The notes under the pieces: model-generated
What the model was told of the DNA's origin: nothing
Seen by the model: the letters and a program-made list of their open reading frames with translations, nothing else
Databases searched by the model: none
Assembly (NCBI GenBank): GCA_036971475.1
Contig: JBAIZL010000010.1
Coordinates: forward strand, 12,391,526 to 12,455,525
DNA length: 64,000 nucleotides
Direction: 5' to 3'
Source of the DNA: Prosapia bicincta
Taxonomy: Eukaryota; Arthropoda; Insecta; Hemiptera; Cercopidae
Made by a program: the position numbers and the translations under genes
Shown: positions 20,634 through 32,365 of the stretch, piece after piece
How positions within the stretch are numbered: the stretch's first letter is position 1
Layout of the letters: the number at the start of each line of letters is the position of its first letter

Positions 20634-21671
20634 TATTTCAAAATGAATGTTTTCATTGCTAAACCAAGCAAAATACAGTAAGGAGATGAAATTTTCAGTA
20701 TTTTAAGATCAGAGGGGAACCATGGATCGCTACCGCACTCACCAATTTTTTTTACCTGTAATTTTTACCGTAGTTCAAAATTTGCTTTAAATATCATTCA
20801 TTGAAACGAGTTTGCAGATCGAGTAATGTTAACTGTATTTTAACTCATTCAGCCAATTTATTACAGAAACATAGTTATGTGATCAAAATAAGTGCAGTAT
20901 TTTTATACTCTAACATTTATTTAGTTTTGAGGTTATATTGAATACAGTGATAAAAATATCACATAATAAGTTACTTATTCACTTACATTTGACGTAAAAC
21001 TTAATGGAAAAAAAGGCTTTAACTGAGAGAAGAAACGTAAAGAGCACATTATGGTTTTTGCATAACTTTTATAGTATATAATTATTTATAATTCTATTTT
21101 TAATCATCTAATAGCAGTTGCAAAGCAAACAAATCAATCAGCTGAAAATACTACAGCTACTACAGCTGTTAGTATTTCTTTCACAATAAAGTTCTAAACT
21201 GTGTTAATTTTTAATTATGTTAGATCGTATTATAAAATTCCTTAAATATTTGGATATATTTTAAAATGACTAAATAATTATTAGCTTTGTTAAAAAACTG
21301 TAAAGTTTTTATAATCAGAATGAAGAAGTTATTCTAATAAATTGTAATTTTTAAATTGCTTTTTAGTTTTCGACATTTTTATTTTGGCAGCAATTGACAA
21401 TGCATAAAATGATAAAAAAATGAAGGGTTGGCTGATTGCGTAGATTTCTGTAAATGCAATTTGTTAATATTTGTTTGTTGACTAGTTTGAAGAATTTCAA
21501 TTAAGGTAATATTAAGTTCCGTGCTGATATTAAGAAGAAATATTGTAAATAACCATCATATCAAAGTGATCTCAGAATTTTTTGGTGCTTCATTTAGTGT
21601 AAGATGACAATTTAATTTAGATGTTTGAATTTTAACCACCCAATTAAATTTCATTATTCCCTGTTGGCGTA
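20634..21671. promoter_or_regulatory. Possible shared promoter region of mRpS14 and the GCC2-like gene
   Basis: About 1 kb between two tentative, divergently oriented first exons, with no transposon recognised inside it, which is unusual for this window. The sequence is AT-rich with no CpG island or clear initiator. The regulatory role is inference from gene arrangement only. Confidence 0.3.
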
Positions 21672-21707
21672 ATGGCCTCACTAGCAATATTTTCTTCAGA
21701 AACAATG
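21672..21707 (+). CDS. GCC2: Candidate first coding exon of the GCC2-like gene
   Basis: ATG at 21672 opens a 12-codon segment (MASLAIFSSETM) ending at a GTAAGA donor, phase 0, compatible with the exon at 26096. The ATG context (GTAATGG) is reasonable. There is no homology support because golgin N-termini are poorly conserved. With this exon the assembled coding sequence from exon 1 to 63592 is 434 codons with no frame conflict. Confidence 0.35.
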
Positions 21708-22040
21708 GTAAGAAATATTATAGTTTTATTATTTCTATAGTAAATTTATTCCATATAGGTTAGGTCGAAGTTATTTTGTTAGATGTGCATCTAATATTAC
21801 CTCTAGGTACAAGTATATTTTTATAACATTTTTTGGCGATTTAAATTAATTATTTTAATTTTTGTAATAATTGACAAACATTGGAAGAATTTCGATTTTT
21901 GTCGGTTTTACTTGTGTTTCTTAAAAATACATTTGGTGTGTTTCTGTCGAACTCTTGACTCTGAGGATGGTTGCTTTGTAAAGGAAATTAGTATTTATTT
22001 CCCGTTCCACGTGTTTGATTTTAGTAAAAATATTTAAGTA

Positions 22041-22494
22041 ATTATTAAGATCAGCGACTATCGCTCCGATCAGCAAAGTTTTATTTCCCTGTTCAATTTG
22101 ACCTTGCTGAATACGAATCTGAAGTTTTTTTTACTTCTTGAATTTTGTAGTCCATTACGTTCGGTGAAACTTATTGATCACTTAACAAACATTTTTTTAC
22201 TGCAAACACATTAAAAAAAAATAATAACCTAACCTGACCTGGTTTTCTTAGGTTAATATGTGCTTGCTGTCAAAAATAACTTCAGATTTGTGTTCAGCAA
22301 GGTCAAATCTATTAGGATTTAAAAAGTTGTGCCAATCGGAGCGTTAATAAGTACCAAAGTCAGGCCAGGTTAGGTTATTTTTTTAAATGTAAATATGTGG
22401 TTGCAGTAAAAAAACTTCAGATTCGTGTTCAGGAAGGTCAAATTGATCAGGTAAAAATTTGCCGATCGGAGCGGTAGTCGTTGATTTTAATAAT
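22041..22494. mobile_element. Foldback element with ~130-bp inverted arms
   Basis: The left arm (ATTATTAAGATCAGCGACTA onward) and right arm are complementary with scattered mismatches, including GAATCTGAAGTTTTTT and ACCTAACCTG blocks. A copy of the PLE-family terminal repeat is inserted in the left arm at 22136-22190. The arm tips share CGACTACCGCT with the MITE at 19731-20438. Confidence 0.6.
22136..22190 (+). repeat. PLE-family terminal repeat nested in a foldback element
   Basis: Begins CTTGAATTTTGTAGTCCATT and continues CGTTCGGTGAAACTT. It interrupts the left arm of the foldback element, so it arrived later. Confidence 0.6.
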
Positions 22495-22509
22495 TACCAA
22501 AATTTATAC

Positions 22510-23823
22510 TAGGTGATGCAGAAAGTCATTAGGAATACGAAAAAAACATTTGCACACCCCAAAAATTAACATTAGAGGGCTCGCGTGGAATTTTTGGAAA
22601 ACGAGTACTTGCGTGGACTACTATTGTAGTCCATTTTGTGTTTTTTTTCTACGAGTGTTGACCAGTTAATAACTTTATATTATGGTTAATGGTTCTTAAA
22701 GAAGTATAAAACATGTTTATATAGAAAATAACATTTTATTGTATAAAGAATTAATGCTAACATTTTTACTCCAAAATAAAAACACTTTTTGGTAGATATA
22801 TGCAGGTTTTGAAATAAAATTAAAAATATCTGTTATGAGATATAAAGCTTTCATTTTATATTAAAAAAAAAATAAAAACGATGAGAAAAACCATTACAAT
22901 GATATTGAACTTTATATATACAACCAAATACATAAGAACATTAATTGTCACAAGAGTACTCGCTTGGACTACTATAGTAGGCCACGCTAATATAAAAATT
23001 TGTAAATAATCAATAAGCTCACGTTGACTAATATCACTCCACTGAGTATGATCTAGTGATAGGGGGGAGGGGGGGAGGTAAAGAAAGCCTCAAGGTTGTG
23101 CAATGTTGTCAACCCACTGAAACTTAAAAACCCAACACCCCTGGACTACAATAGTAGATCTCGTGAGCACTCCAGTGTTAAAAAAAAGTTTAGAAAATTG
23201 CACTTCCTAATCCCCTCTGTGGCACACCTAAAACATTACAAATTCAACGTTTTGGCTTTATTTTTTTATGTAGTAATTCACAAAATGCCTCGAATTGTAA
23301 TTAAACTTGCTGATGACTCCCAAAAAATTACAAATTAAAAAAAAACAACTTTAACACATTAATTCAACACGTTTGTGCAATGTAAGTTCTATCGTTTTTT
23401 GGCGGTAGAAATAAAAAACGTGTAAATGTTCAATGCAATATTTTCTGTTTTGTGTATAGAATAGGGTCGTATGTCTTTGTTTTGTCCTTTTGAGTAATTT
23501 TGCGACTTATTATCGCCAAAAAATATGTGCGAGTTTTATAATTCTATAAAGTTTGTGTGCTTGATGAAACGTGGGGCGGTGGTGCTAATAGTGCTTTGTT
23601 ATAGTTGATTTTTTTTAATTTGTAATTTTTGGGAGTCAGCAGCAAATTTAATTACATTTTGAGGTACTTTCCAAGTTATTACGTCAAAAAAATATAACAC
23701 GTTAAATTAGTATCATTTTATATGTGCTATGGAGGGAGGGATTTGTATTTACCAAAATTTTGCTAGAGTATTTATAATTTTTTTGTATCCCTGATGACTT
23801 TTGGGTCGCTTGGTATATTATTT
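22510..23823. mobile_element. TIR element with three internal ACTACTATAGTAG-type palindromes
   Basis: Left end around TATACTAGGTGATGCAGAAA and right end complementary to TATACCAAGCGACCCAAAAG, both followed inward by a GTCAT.AGG.ATAC block, form imperfect TIRs. Palindromic segments near GGACTACTAT.GTAG occur at 22612-22632, 22961-22985 and 23143-23162. The 80-codon open frame at 23096 shows no family resemblance. Confidence 0.45.
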
Positions 23824-23846
23824 TGCTAAAATTTACAAAATAAATG

Positions 23847-24090
23847 AAAGCTTGGATAATCATAAACTAATGTAAAAGTGATTAATTAAGTTTCATTGAA
23901 TGCAATGGACTACAAAATTCAAGAGGTAAACTATTATTATTCACTAATCACTTAAACACTAGGTAATGACTATCCAAACTTTAAATTTTGTAAATTTCAT
24001 GAATTTTGTAGTCTTTCACGTTCGGTGAATCTTATTAATCACTTGAACAATAGTTTATGACTACCCGAACTTTAAATTTAGTAAATTTGT
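23847..24090. repeat. Three PLE-family terminal repeats, one inverted
   Basis: 23847-23925 is in reverse orientation. 23938-24000 and 24001-24090 are partial and full forward copies, the latter directly adjoining PLE copy C. This head-to-head layout recalls the inverted tails of the better-preserved PLEs. Confidence 0.6.
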
Positions 24091-24880
24091 TGTGATTTGT
24101 ATTGGGTTTGTTCGTTTAATATGTTTGTATTTTGTGTTTTTGTGTGTCTGTAAATTTCATATTGTTCTAGTGTGTTGAGATGTGGTCTTTTTTGTTGATG
24201 TGTAGGATTTCTAGGTTATGGTAAATGTCTTTGTATTTGTGTCCTGTTTCTTTATGTGATTGTAAAATGTTGAGTTGGTGTTCTGTTTGTGTTTCTCGGC
24301 TCTTTGTTTAAAGCGGCAACCTGTTTGTGCAATGTAGAATTTGTTACATTTGTCGCAGTTTAGTTTGTATACACCTGATGCTTGTAGTTTATCTTTGTTG
24401 TTGCTGTTGAGTTGTATTTTGTATTGTAACCTGTTATTAGTTTTGTATGCTATTTTGTTTCCTATTTTTTGAAATTTACATGCTATTTTTGTTGTTGTTG
24501 TTTTGTTTATGTATGGTAATGTGCTGTATTTGTTTTCCCTGTCTATAGTGTTAATTTTAGTGGTTTTTTTTTGTATTTTGTACCATAGTTTGTCTATTAT
24601 TGTGGTGTTGTATCCATTTGTGTAGGCTAAATATTTAATTGTGTCTAGTTCTTTGTTTATGTTTTCTGTGGTCATTGGGATATCTTTAAGTCTATAGAGC
24701 ATGGATCTGAAGGCAGCGTGTTTGTGTTGGATAGGGTAGTTTGAGGTGTTGTGGATAAGTGTGTCTGTCAGGATAAGTTTCCTGTAAATGTTGAAGCTGT
24801 ATTTTTGTGTGTGGCTTTTTTTATGGTTAAACCTTGCCTTGGATTTCTGGTAATATATATTTATATATTTTCCTTTCAAA
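24075..24880 (-). pseudogene. PLE copy C: RT C-terminus and degenerate GIY-YIG
   Basis: The minus-strand frame 24211-24879 encodes an RT thumb related to that of copy A (HPIQ/YPIQHKHAAFRSML type) followed by GVYKLNCDKCNKFYIAQTG. The YIG of the nuclease reads YIA, changing the conserved glycine. Copy A and copy C are the same PLE family, and the RT palm is absent here. Confidence 0.75.
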
Positions 24881-24929
24881 ATTTGTAATTTATAAAGTAT
24901 GAAGGGAACTTTGTATTATTTTTTCTATG

Positions 24930-24972
24930 ATCCTGATGGCTTTCTGTATTGCTTGGTATAATTTTGTTTTTG
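24930..24972 (-). repeat. Solo terminal inverted repeat of the 22510-23823 family
   Basis: The complement reads TATACCAAGCAATACAGAAA followed by GCCATCAGGAT, matching the right end of the 22510-23823 element. Its partner may have been removed by nested insertions. Confidence 0.5.
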
Positions 24973-24999
24973 TCAATATCCCTTACATATAGTAAAAAA

Positions 25000-26095
25000 A
25001 TAAATACCTAGGAAACTTTTCCAGTTAACAAGAAAAAGCTGCAACATAAACTTTATCTAACATGCAAATGTCACCCTCTTCTTAGATTTGGGTAAAAAAT
25101 TAAAGACGAAAATAAAACAATGATATAAAGACAAAATAAAAATGAATTCAATATAAAAATGAAAACAGTTTCATTAAAAGAAAAAAAGCATCAATCACTT
25201 TTAGATTGAGAACTATATGAAATTTACAATATTATTTTAACAATTGAAAGATATTAAACAGTATAAGAAATAAATGTTTTATAACTGAATACATTGAAGC
25301 AGATTGAAGAATAAAATGGTTTTCATTTTAAAATCAAAGTTTAGGTGCTTATGTTTTGTATTTCGAGGTTTTCTTAGAAATTTTTTTATAAGGTATTTTT
25401 ATTGAACCTATATTGTGTATTAGAAATTTAATGAGTTTTTATTTCAAGACACATTTTCAAGGCTAATCTAGAATATGTTATTATGTTACTAAAATGGAAA
25501 ATTGATCTTGGTAGTGAAAAATCACACAACAGTTATAAAGATCCTTGTGTAGATTTGGTTTTATTGATTTTTTTTGTGTGTTTTGCGTTAGTGTACATGA
25601 CTTTGCTCAGAAACCTAAAATTAAATTATTTCTATTACTAAAACTAATATTTTCAGACAGAAATTAAATACAAATGCCGACTTGAGAATTATATAAAACC
25701 TTTAAACTTGACCAGACATTTTTATCTAGGATTAATAAATGAGCTTGTAAATCTGTATACAGTTTTATTAATTCTTATCTTATCTGCAATTACTCTTGTC
25801 AATAATTAAAGTTACCATCTTTCACAAAGTTGAACATTATGCCCAAAGTTTGCATTGTATTATTAAATTAAGGTTTCTCATTTCAAGCTTCATTTGAATC
25901 AATAATAATAATATTCTCGGTTGCAGTTGTACATTTGTGATAGTGTCACTGATGATGGCATAAGTCATTGAACCTTGTGTGATAATAAAGTATATTCTTT
26001 TGTGAGTTTGTGTGCAGTTATTTATTTGTTTATAAAACAAGCCAGCTCAATTATTTTTTACTTAATAAGTTATTCAAAAAAATTTCTGTTTTCAG
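25000..26095 (+). other. GCC2-like intron, no recognisable feature
   Basis: AT-rich intronic sequence ending in a pyrimidine-rich tract and TTTTCAG at 26089-26095. I see no transposon signature. Confidence 0.55.
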
Positions 26096-26252
26096 ACTGC
26101 AAATGATAAAGGTGATTCTGAAGAATGTTCTGAAAGTTCTAATTCTCTTGTACAGTTAAAAAGTGATCAAGAAAAACTTGAAGTTGGCAGCAATGTAATG
26201 GAAAAAGAAATGGAGTCTGAGGAAACACCATTAAGTACTGGGAGAGAAGAAG
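26096..26252 (+). CDS. GCC2: GCC2-like coiled-coil protein, exon
   Basis: 157 nt, enters phase 0 and leaves phase 1 (next codon GTT is split across the intron). It encodes an acidic, Ser/Glu-rich N-terminal stretch (TANDKGDSEECSESSNS, then DQEKLEVGS). The acceptor is TTTTCAG and the donor GTTAGA. The low complexity and charge are typical of the disordered head of a golgin. Assignment to the gene rests on phase compatibility and strand. Confidence 0.65.
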
Positions 26253-27228
26253 GTTAGAAATACTAGATATTTCCTTTACAATTTTCATTTTTCACAATAG
26301 AACAAATTGTACAAATTTTAATAAATATACTTATATTTGTTGATTCTATCTTCACGTGAGCCTTGTAAAATATTTACAAGTGTTTTAGTGATAAATATAC
26401 TCTAACTCAGAGATTATAGAGATTTTAACCACTTTGACTGAATTATATGGTTTAAACACATTCACTGCTGCATTACACATCCACTGTTACCTAAAAAATA
26501 ATTACTTTTTATTAACAAAATTATAACAAATATACCTTGATGTAAGATAATTTAGAGGTAGGTTTAGAAAGGTTTTCTAAGATCAAATACAACTACTGGC
26601 AATTGGACTACAGTTTATTAAGCCAGCTATCTAATTGAACCAAAATTTTTAAAAATTCTTGTTATACACAAAACCCCACTTTAGTACTTATGTATTATAT
26701 GGAGGCCACTATCATACCGCGTTACTATTACCTCCCTTTTACATTATGAATCGCATGTGGGGAGGTGCTAAACAGAGGAACAAGAGGCATCAAGGTAGCC
26801 CCGGAATACATATGTGATTGAGAGTGATCTCGACTGGTGGTGATGCATTCAACTCAATTCTCGCTAACATTGCTTTTTTGGGAGGCAAAAAACAAGAACT
26901 GACAGTCACAATGACAAATAATTTTCACAGTAAGTCAAATAAAGTGTGTCCTGTATAAATATTTAGTGTTATTACATCTCGTGCAAAATAACCTCTAAAA
27001 ATAAGGGTCCCATATAATCGGTCCGAATAACTGCTTATATAGTTTAGTATTTTTTCAAATTTTTATTTGTGTGGTGTAACTACCCGATGTACTGAAGATG
27101 TCCAATATTGTGGAGTAAATAATAGATATGTTCAGAAAGGGAAACATCTGCTATAGATAAAAAAATTGTCTATTACAGATGCTAGGTATGCGCTTTTGAA
27201 ACATGATTAGAACTTGATTTTATATTAA
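26253..27228 (+). other. GCC2-like intron with a PLE-tip fragment
   Basis: 26335-26397 carries a PLE-tip fragment (GTAAAATATTTACAAGTGTT, preceded by GTTGATTCTATCTTCACGTG). 26695-26960 is less AT-rich and may be an unrecognised repeat. Nothing else is evident. Confidence 0.5.
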
Positions 27229-28230
27229 CACGTTCAGCACGACTAGCAACCCGGCACGCTCTGGGTTCCCTTACGAGGCACCGAGAGCGTGCCGGTGTGC
27301 TCCCCACTTGCCTTTAGAGTGACGGGAGCGCACTGGCACGTTCACTCCCAGTCTAATTGAATCCTCTCTAGTATCGATACGTGTTTGTATAAAGGTTTGG
27401 TTTTTAAATCCGACCATCCCAAGTTAACTTTTGATGCTTCAACTGAAACAATGCTTCAGGGAGTTTTATGAATAGATTTAAATTGGTTTAACTTTTATAT
27501 TTTAATGTTTTTTTTAGTTTGAACCACTAAACGCTGCAAAATATCCGGTAAAAACCACGATAATGAAAATAAACCAAGCTTTCTGAACTAACGTAAGAAT
27601 AAACGATAACCGTCCTATTAGAGTGAATGAACATACTCGAGGGGGGAACAGACTACTGTAAATATGAGTGATTGACAAAATGCTTGAACGCCCGGAAACC
27701 TAATGTGTCATCATAAGATTATAAACAAATGTCAGCTAATCTCAGCTATAAATAGTCTCGGACGTGACATATGTATTATCTATGTCTGTGTTTACATTAT
27801 TGATCTCTAAGGCTTTGTGAAACACATGGCACAAACAGAAACAAACATTCCGAGTTAAACATTGCGTGCTTATTTTAGTATGTAGTATATTTTAGTAATA
27901 GGGTCTTTAATTTTTTATGTAAATTATCTTTTTTTTTATTGTGTTTTATTATTTGTCATACAGTAATATATCATTTCTATTTCTTTTTTTCTAATTGTGA
28001 CCTGATAAATAAAACAATATTTTAGAGTCTAATAAACTGTTCTGATGTCTCCAATAAACCTGTATATGTTGGAAATAAAATTATTGTGATGAAAACAACG
28101 GGCTCGATAATTAGATGCTATGACAAGCTATGCAACCCGCATAGCGTTCCACTGCCGTCAGAGGTGGAAGTTAACGAAAAACAGACAGTAGTTTGATGAG
28201 ATCACCAATATCGCCGCCGTGCTGAAAGTG
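27229..28230. mobile_element. Non-autonomous piggyBac-like element
   Basis: Flanked by TTAA (27225-27228, 28231-28234). Ends CACGTTCAGCACG and the complement of CACTTTCAGCACG match 12 of 13. A perfect 12-bp subterminal palindrome (CCGGCACGCTCT with AGAGCGTGCCGG, 27251-27295) lies near the left end. Its 1002 bp hold no transposase. Confidence 0.85.
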
Positions 28231-28822
28231 TTAATGTTATGTGAAAACTGTCAGCCTTAATCAATTACATTCATTAGTGCTTTAGAAATATTATGCCTAT
28301 CATATATTGTTCTGTGAGCGCATATTCCAGCACTGGCTAATAACTCCACCACTTTAAATTTACATTATCATTTTCAGAATTTATTCCTGAGTAACGGATG
28401 TGAACACATCAAAAATTAATGTTACTTGCCATTTAGTAAAGTATTTCCATATATTATCAAAACTCTGTTCAGTAGGACCAGCTTTAATATCGTACGCTAT
28501 GACATAGATTAGTAACAAATACACTCACCACTTTGAGGCAGCCTAGCACCGATAGACAAGGGTCACAAAAATCTTTATAAAACTATATGAAACCAATAAA
28601 TTGTTTATTTGTATACATTATGTACTCAGTGTCTTCATTAGCATTAACATCCTCCTCCTCTTCAGCAGCTGGATTTTGTTCTCCCTCGAGATGGCTTCTG
28701 TCAAACACTTGAGTAATTTTGTTCCTGATTTCAGTCAGATAAGAACTTGCCCATTCCAAGATAAATGTTTTTATTAAGCTCTCAGTGTGAACTTGTCATT
28801 TATTATCTCAGTAGTGTGCAAC

Positions 28823-29200
28823 TCAAATTTCATCTCCAGTAACAATGGAGCAGATAAATTCATCTCCATGAAGTTTGCAGTGCTTCAGAACTGCCCAGCT
28901 TCCATTCGATTCAACTTGTGTTGGTCTGTCAGCTGTTGTGTATTCACCTCCCAGACAGTTTCCGATATTCGACGGTTTCTGTGATAGTTTTGTGTAGTAG
29001 AGATATAAATATTTGTGGAAACATTGCAGAAAGTTCATCCACAGTTAATGTGCAAACATCACGGAGCGCATTTTCAATTTTTTCCATGAAGAAGTTCCTC
29101 TGATCATGATGCATAGACGTATGACCATTTTAAACTCAGAACACTGCTTGTATACGTTCACACGATTTATAGTTTTATCACCATAAATCTTTCACTGCGT
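28823..29200 (-). pseudogene. mariner-like transposase remnant, N-terminal half
   Basis: Reading the minus strand across several frame changes gives TVDELSAMFPQI, then a QQLTDQHKLNRMEA-like segment and finally IVTGDE, the block holding the first catalytic aspartate of mariner transposases. Stops and shifts are frequent, so it is an old fossil. The C-terminal half is not found to its left. Confidence 0.65.
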
Positions 29201-29639
29201 TATAAACCTTAACTGGAGATTTTCTCTTCCAAACAAGATAACAAATGGTGCTGCGTATTTTGTACTTGGTGGGAGATTGGATTGACATTTTTCAAAAACC
29301 TGTTACCTTGTTGACAGTTTTAATGTACTGACCTCGTATCGGTCTTATTGGGGAGGGGAGAAGTCAGGCTACAATGAAGTGTAATCAACATGTCGAAAAT
29401 AAAATCCTTCCTGGCGTAAGATCCTCAGCACACTTACTTTCCAGACACCTTATATTGGGTGTCTATACTGAGAGGGGTTTGGTGTCCTTTTTTTAATTTA
29501 CGCCCTGGGTGCTTTAAATTTATTCATTTCTTTTATTCATAATTTGTACATTTAATCTCTCTGTAGTGTTTTGTAGCTATTAGTACATTATTTGCGATAT
29601 TTTTAAATTTTAAAAAAGATGTTCATATCGTGTTGTCAG

Positions 29640-29806
29640 TTACAGAAGACAAGGAGGATAAAATAAATCAGAATATCAAAGTAATCAAACAGCTGAAAGA
29701 AAAATTATCCCAACTAAATAGTGATAAACATTGTCTTAAGGGTTTTGTGAAAAGTGTCCAGTTTGATATGTCAACTTTATTAACCGATTTTACCCAGCAA
29801 GCTCAG
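29640..29806 (+). CDS. GCC2: GCC2-like coiled-coil protein, exon
   Basis: 167 nt, enters phase 1 and leaves phase 0. Encodes VTEDKEDKINQNIKVIKQLK, heptad-like with I/L/K spacing, then KHCLKGFVKSVQFDMSTLL. Flanked by TTGTCAG and GTATTT. The charge pattern and the absence of Pro/Gly breakers over the first 35 residues support a coiled coil. Confidence 0.75.
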
Positions 29807-30190
29807 GTATTTCTTATATTTTTAGTTACAAATGATATGAAATGTTTTTTTTTGTGATAAAATTTAAAAAAATATTGACTGAATGGGTTTATGATGTTTT
29901 TTTAGTTAACATTTAAAAAAATGTATTTGGTAAATACAAATATTAAGTTTTTGTACTTAACAAGAGATTTTTTTCAATTTATAAACTTTGCATATATTCT
30001 GACAATATATGAATTTTGATAAATCATTTTTACCCTAAAAATATTCTCACAGATTGGCCTTACCTTAGATGTAATGTTTTCCTCCAGTTGTATCATAATG
30101 CTAACACAGTATAAGTAAACTGTCAACTTTTGAGTAAACAAAAAACTCTTGAATGGTTACATGAACATAAAAGAAAACAAGCATTTCTTA
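29807..30190 (+). other. GCC2-like intron, no recognisable feature
   Basis: AT-rich intronic DNA. Confidence 0.5.
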
Positions 30191-30720
30191 TAAACATATT
30201 TCATTATATACATTTGAAAACTACAAATTTCCTCTATTTTTCACCATAAGTGCTTTTAAGAATTAAACACTTATCATATCTTTTGACTAACTTGGAAATG
30301 CCTTCTTCAAAAAATGTTGATTGCTCCTTTAGCCAACCCATGAAAGTATTTCATTTCAACATTCATTGTCCAATTTATTCATGTCCATAAAGAGATGATA
30401 GTAACTTGGAGTTAAGTCTATGCTGTAGGATGGATGGTGGAAAACATCCCTTTTAAATTCTTGCTGAAGAGTGGGGCCGAGCATTGTCATACAAAATATG
30501 GCACTGCATTTGTTAAATCACTGCACTGATTTTTTTAAAGACGGAATTTCAAAAACTGTTAAAAGATATGATAACTGCTTGAATTTGTATGGTGAATATG
30601 TAGAAAAGTAGAGAAAAGCTGTAATTTTAACATGTATATAATAAAATTGTTGTACCTTAACTGGTTTATTTTTTATTTCAAAACGGAGGTTACTTTGTGG
30701 ACCATCCTCGTAGTTATATT
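30191..30720 (-). pseudogene. mariner-like transposase remnant, C-terminal half
   Basis: The minus strand contains HPSYSIDLTPSYYHLF, matching the mariner block with the third catalytic aspartate, followed by remnants of the C-terminal tail. An upstream MLGPTL-like segment resembles the block around the second aspartate, where HDNARPH is usual. Multiple stops are present. It lies to the right of the 28823-29200 fossil on the same strand, so it must be a separate insertion. Confidence 0.65.
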
Positions 30721-30936
30721 GAGGACTGGATTTTATTATTAAATTTACTTATTAGAATTTATAATTTTTGATATGCTATCCAAATTTGTTTTCGCTATTG
30801 ACGTCAACAGTTTTATATTTGTATATTGTTTATCAATTGTTTTATATTATGATATTGGTTATTAACTATTTTCTTTGAAATTATTTTTTTCTGCCAAATT
30901 TCTTTACCAAATTAATTTTTTTTCCTAATTTTAAAG

Positions 30937-31014
30937 AATGCGATGATCAGAATTGAAGAACGAAATGATCAGAAACAATTTGAGTTGTTAGCAGAAATGA
31001 AGTCAATGAATAAT
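30937..31014 (+). CDS. GCC2: GCC2-like coiled-coil protein, exon
   Basis: 78 nt, 26 codons, phase 0 to 0, between TTTTAAAG and GTAAGT. Encodes NAMIRIEERNDQKQFELLAE followed by MKSMNN, a short coiled-coil segment. Its small size and symmetric phase mean it could be skipped without a frameshift. Confidence 0.75.
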
Positions 31015-31482
31015 GTAAGTATTATTTTTTAAAAATTTAACATTAAGTAGCAATGTAATTTTCATTGTTATGTTAGAAGAAGCATGTAGAGTTGTGTTTA
31101 CCTGTGGGCATGACCAAGTCCATGGTATAAGTATTGGATTCATTTACATTATAGTCTATTTATAATAATAATAGTACAACAGGTAATATGTAACTATCTA
31201 TTGTGATTTTAGTTATAGTTTAGAATTTGTATTATTATATTCACTGTTGGCGCTGACTTTGGCATTAAGATGTGTATAAGGAAATAAATTATTGAGTATA
31301 AGTGGGTGTTTGTTATATGATTATCATTTATACAGAAGTAATACAAGACAGGAACTTCCATTTTGGGTTCAATGTCATAATATGTTTGACATTGACCATT
31401 ATAAAAATGAACAAAAATAAAAGCCAATGGACATTGATTAAAATACCGCCCTTGGAGAGGCAGATTCTTCAAGTGTTTAAAG
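31015..31482 (+). other. GCC2-like intron, no recognisable feature
   Basis: AT-rich. Overlapping open frames near 31209-31604 appear spurious because they extend into the hAT-like terminus that follows. Confidence 0.5.
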
Positions 31483-31600
31483 CAGGGCTGTCCAACTGGG
31501 AGCCTGGGGGGCAGTATGTGGCCCACTGGGCTTTTCTTTGCGGCCCGTCAATAGTTTTTCAACCCTATTTTTCAATATTAACTAATAAAATATCACTCAG
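31483..31600 (+). mobile_element. hAT-type terminus fossil
   Basis: Begins CAGGGCTGTCCAACTGGGAG and includes ATGTGGCCC and TTTGCGGCCCG blocks, the well-known subterminal composition of hAT elements whose TIR starts CAGGG.TGTCCAA. The opposite end was not found. Confidence 0.55.
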
Positions 31601-32157
31601 TTAAAGCCACCGAACAGCCCCAAAATTCACCATTTTGTGTCTAAGTTTTTAAAACTATTTCCAAGGAGTTTTCTGGACTCACTTTGGCATGGACGTTTTC
31701 CATGCCCTTCGGTAAATCCCCCTCGAAATAGATTTCTCGAACCCTGCACAACACATTAGCAAGGCCCGCGTCACTCCCCTATTCTGAGTTTCGGCCTCCT
31801 CACCTTTGTAAATGTGTCAGCTTTGGCATAAATATAGACAGTTTGAGATTGTTAATAAAATCTTACATATATGTACTAGTGAGCCGTTTGGATCAAAATG
31901 TATGTTATGTGTTCATAGACTGTAATTGAAAACCGCTTTCTATTTTCCTGAAAACAAATACAGTGATATTTTATAAATTAGAAAAAGCAGCAGTTTATTC
32001 TTGTTGTTCCACAGTAACAATGTCGTTGTCACAGTAACTTTGAGTTTGTTATAAAAGAATTACCTATATTTCTTGTTGTAACTATTTAGTAATTGAACAT
32101 GTCTCTTTATTGCTTGGCTTGTGCAGATTTTAACTAGTGGTTCTGGTTTTAAAACAG

Positions 32158-32365
32158 GAACTGAACCAAAGAGGAGAAGCTATTTCTAAGTTGAAGAGTG
32201 CGATCACTGCGAATAAAAGCCAGATACAAGAGTTATTAAACGAAAAGGAAGAGAAAGATTTATTGATAAGTCAGATTAAAGAAGATTTGAATAACACGAA
32301 GAAACAACAGCAGTCATCGGTCTTGAAGATTAAGGAAATGGAATCTGAGATGGGAAAAATCAAGG
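32158..32365 (+). CDS. GCC2: GCC2-like coiled-coil protein, exon
   Basis: 208 nt, phase 0 in and phase 1 out, between AAAACAG and GTAAGG. Encodes ELNQRGEAISKLKSAITANK, then SQIQELLNEKEEKDLLISQI and further Lys/Glu-rich heptads to EMGKIKG. A continuous, proline-free coiled coil of about 69 residues. Confidence 0.8.

Noticed and set aside
23096..23338. 80-codon open frame
   Set aside because: No recognisable domain, and it lies inside a non-autonomous TIR element with palindromes.
28787..29103. Plus-strand frames near the mariner fossil
   Set aside because: The minus strand carries the TGDE and QQLTD blocks; the plus frames are shadows.
31209..31604. Frames of about 100 codons on both strands
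   Set aside because: They span a hAT terminus and intronic DNA and show no family resemblance.
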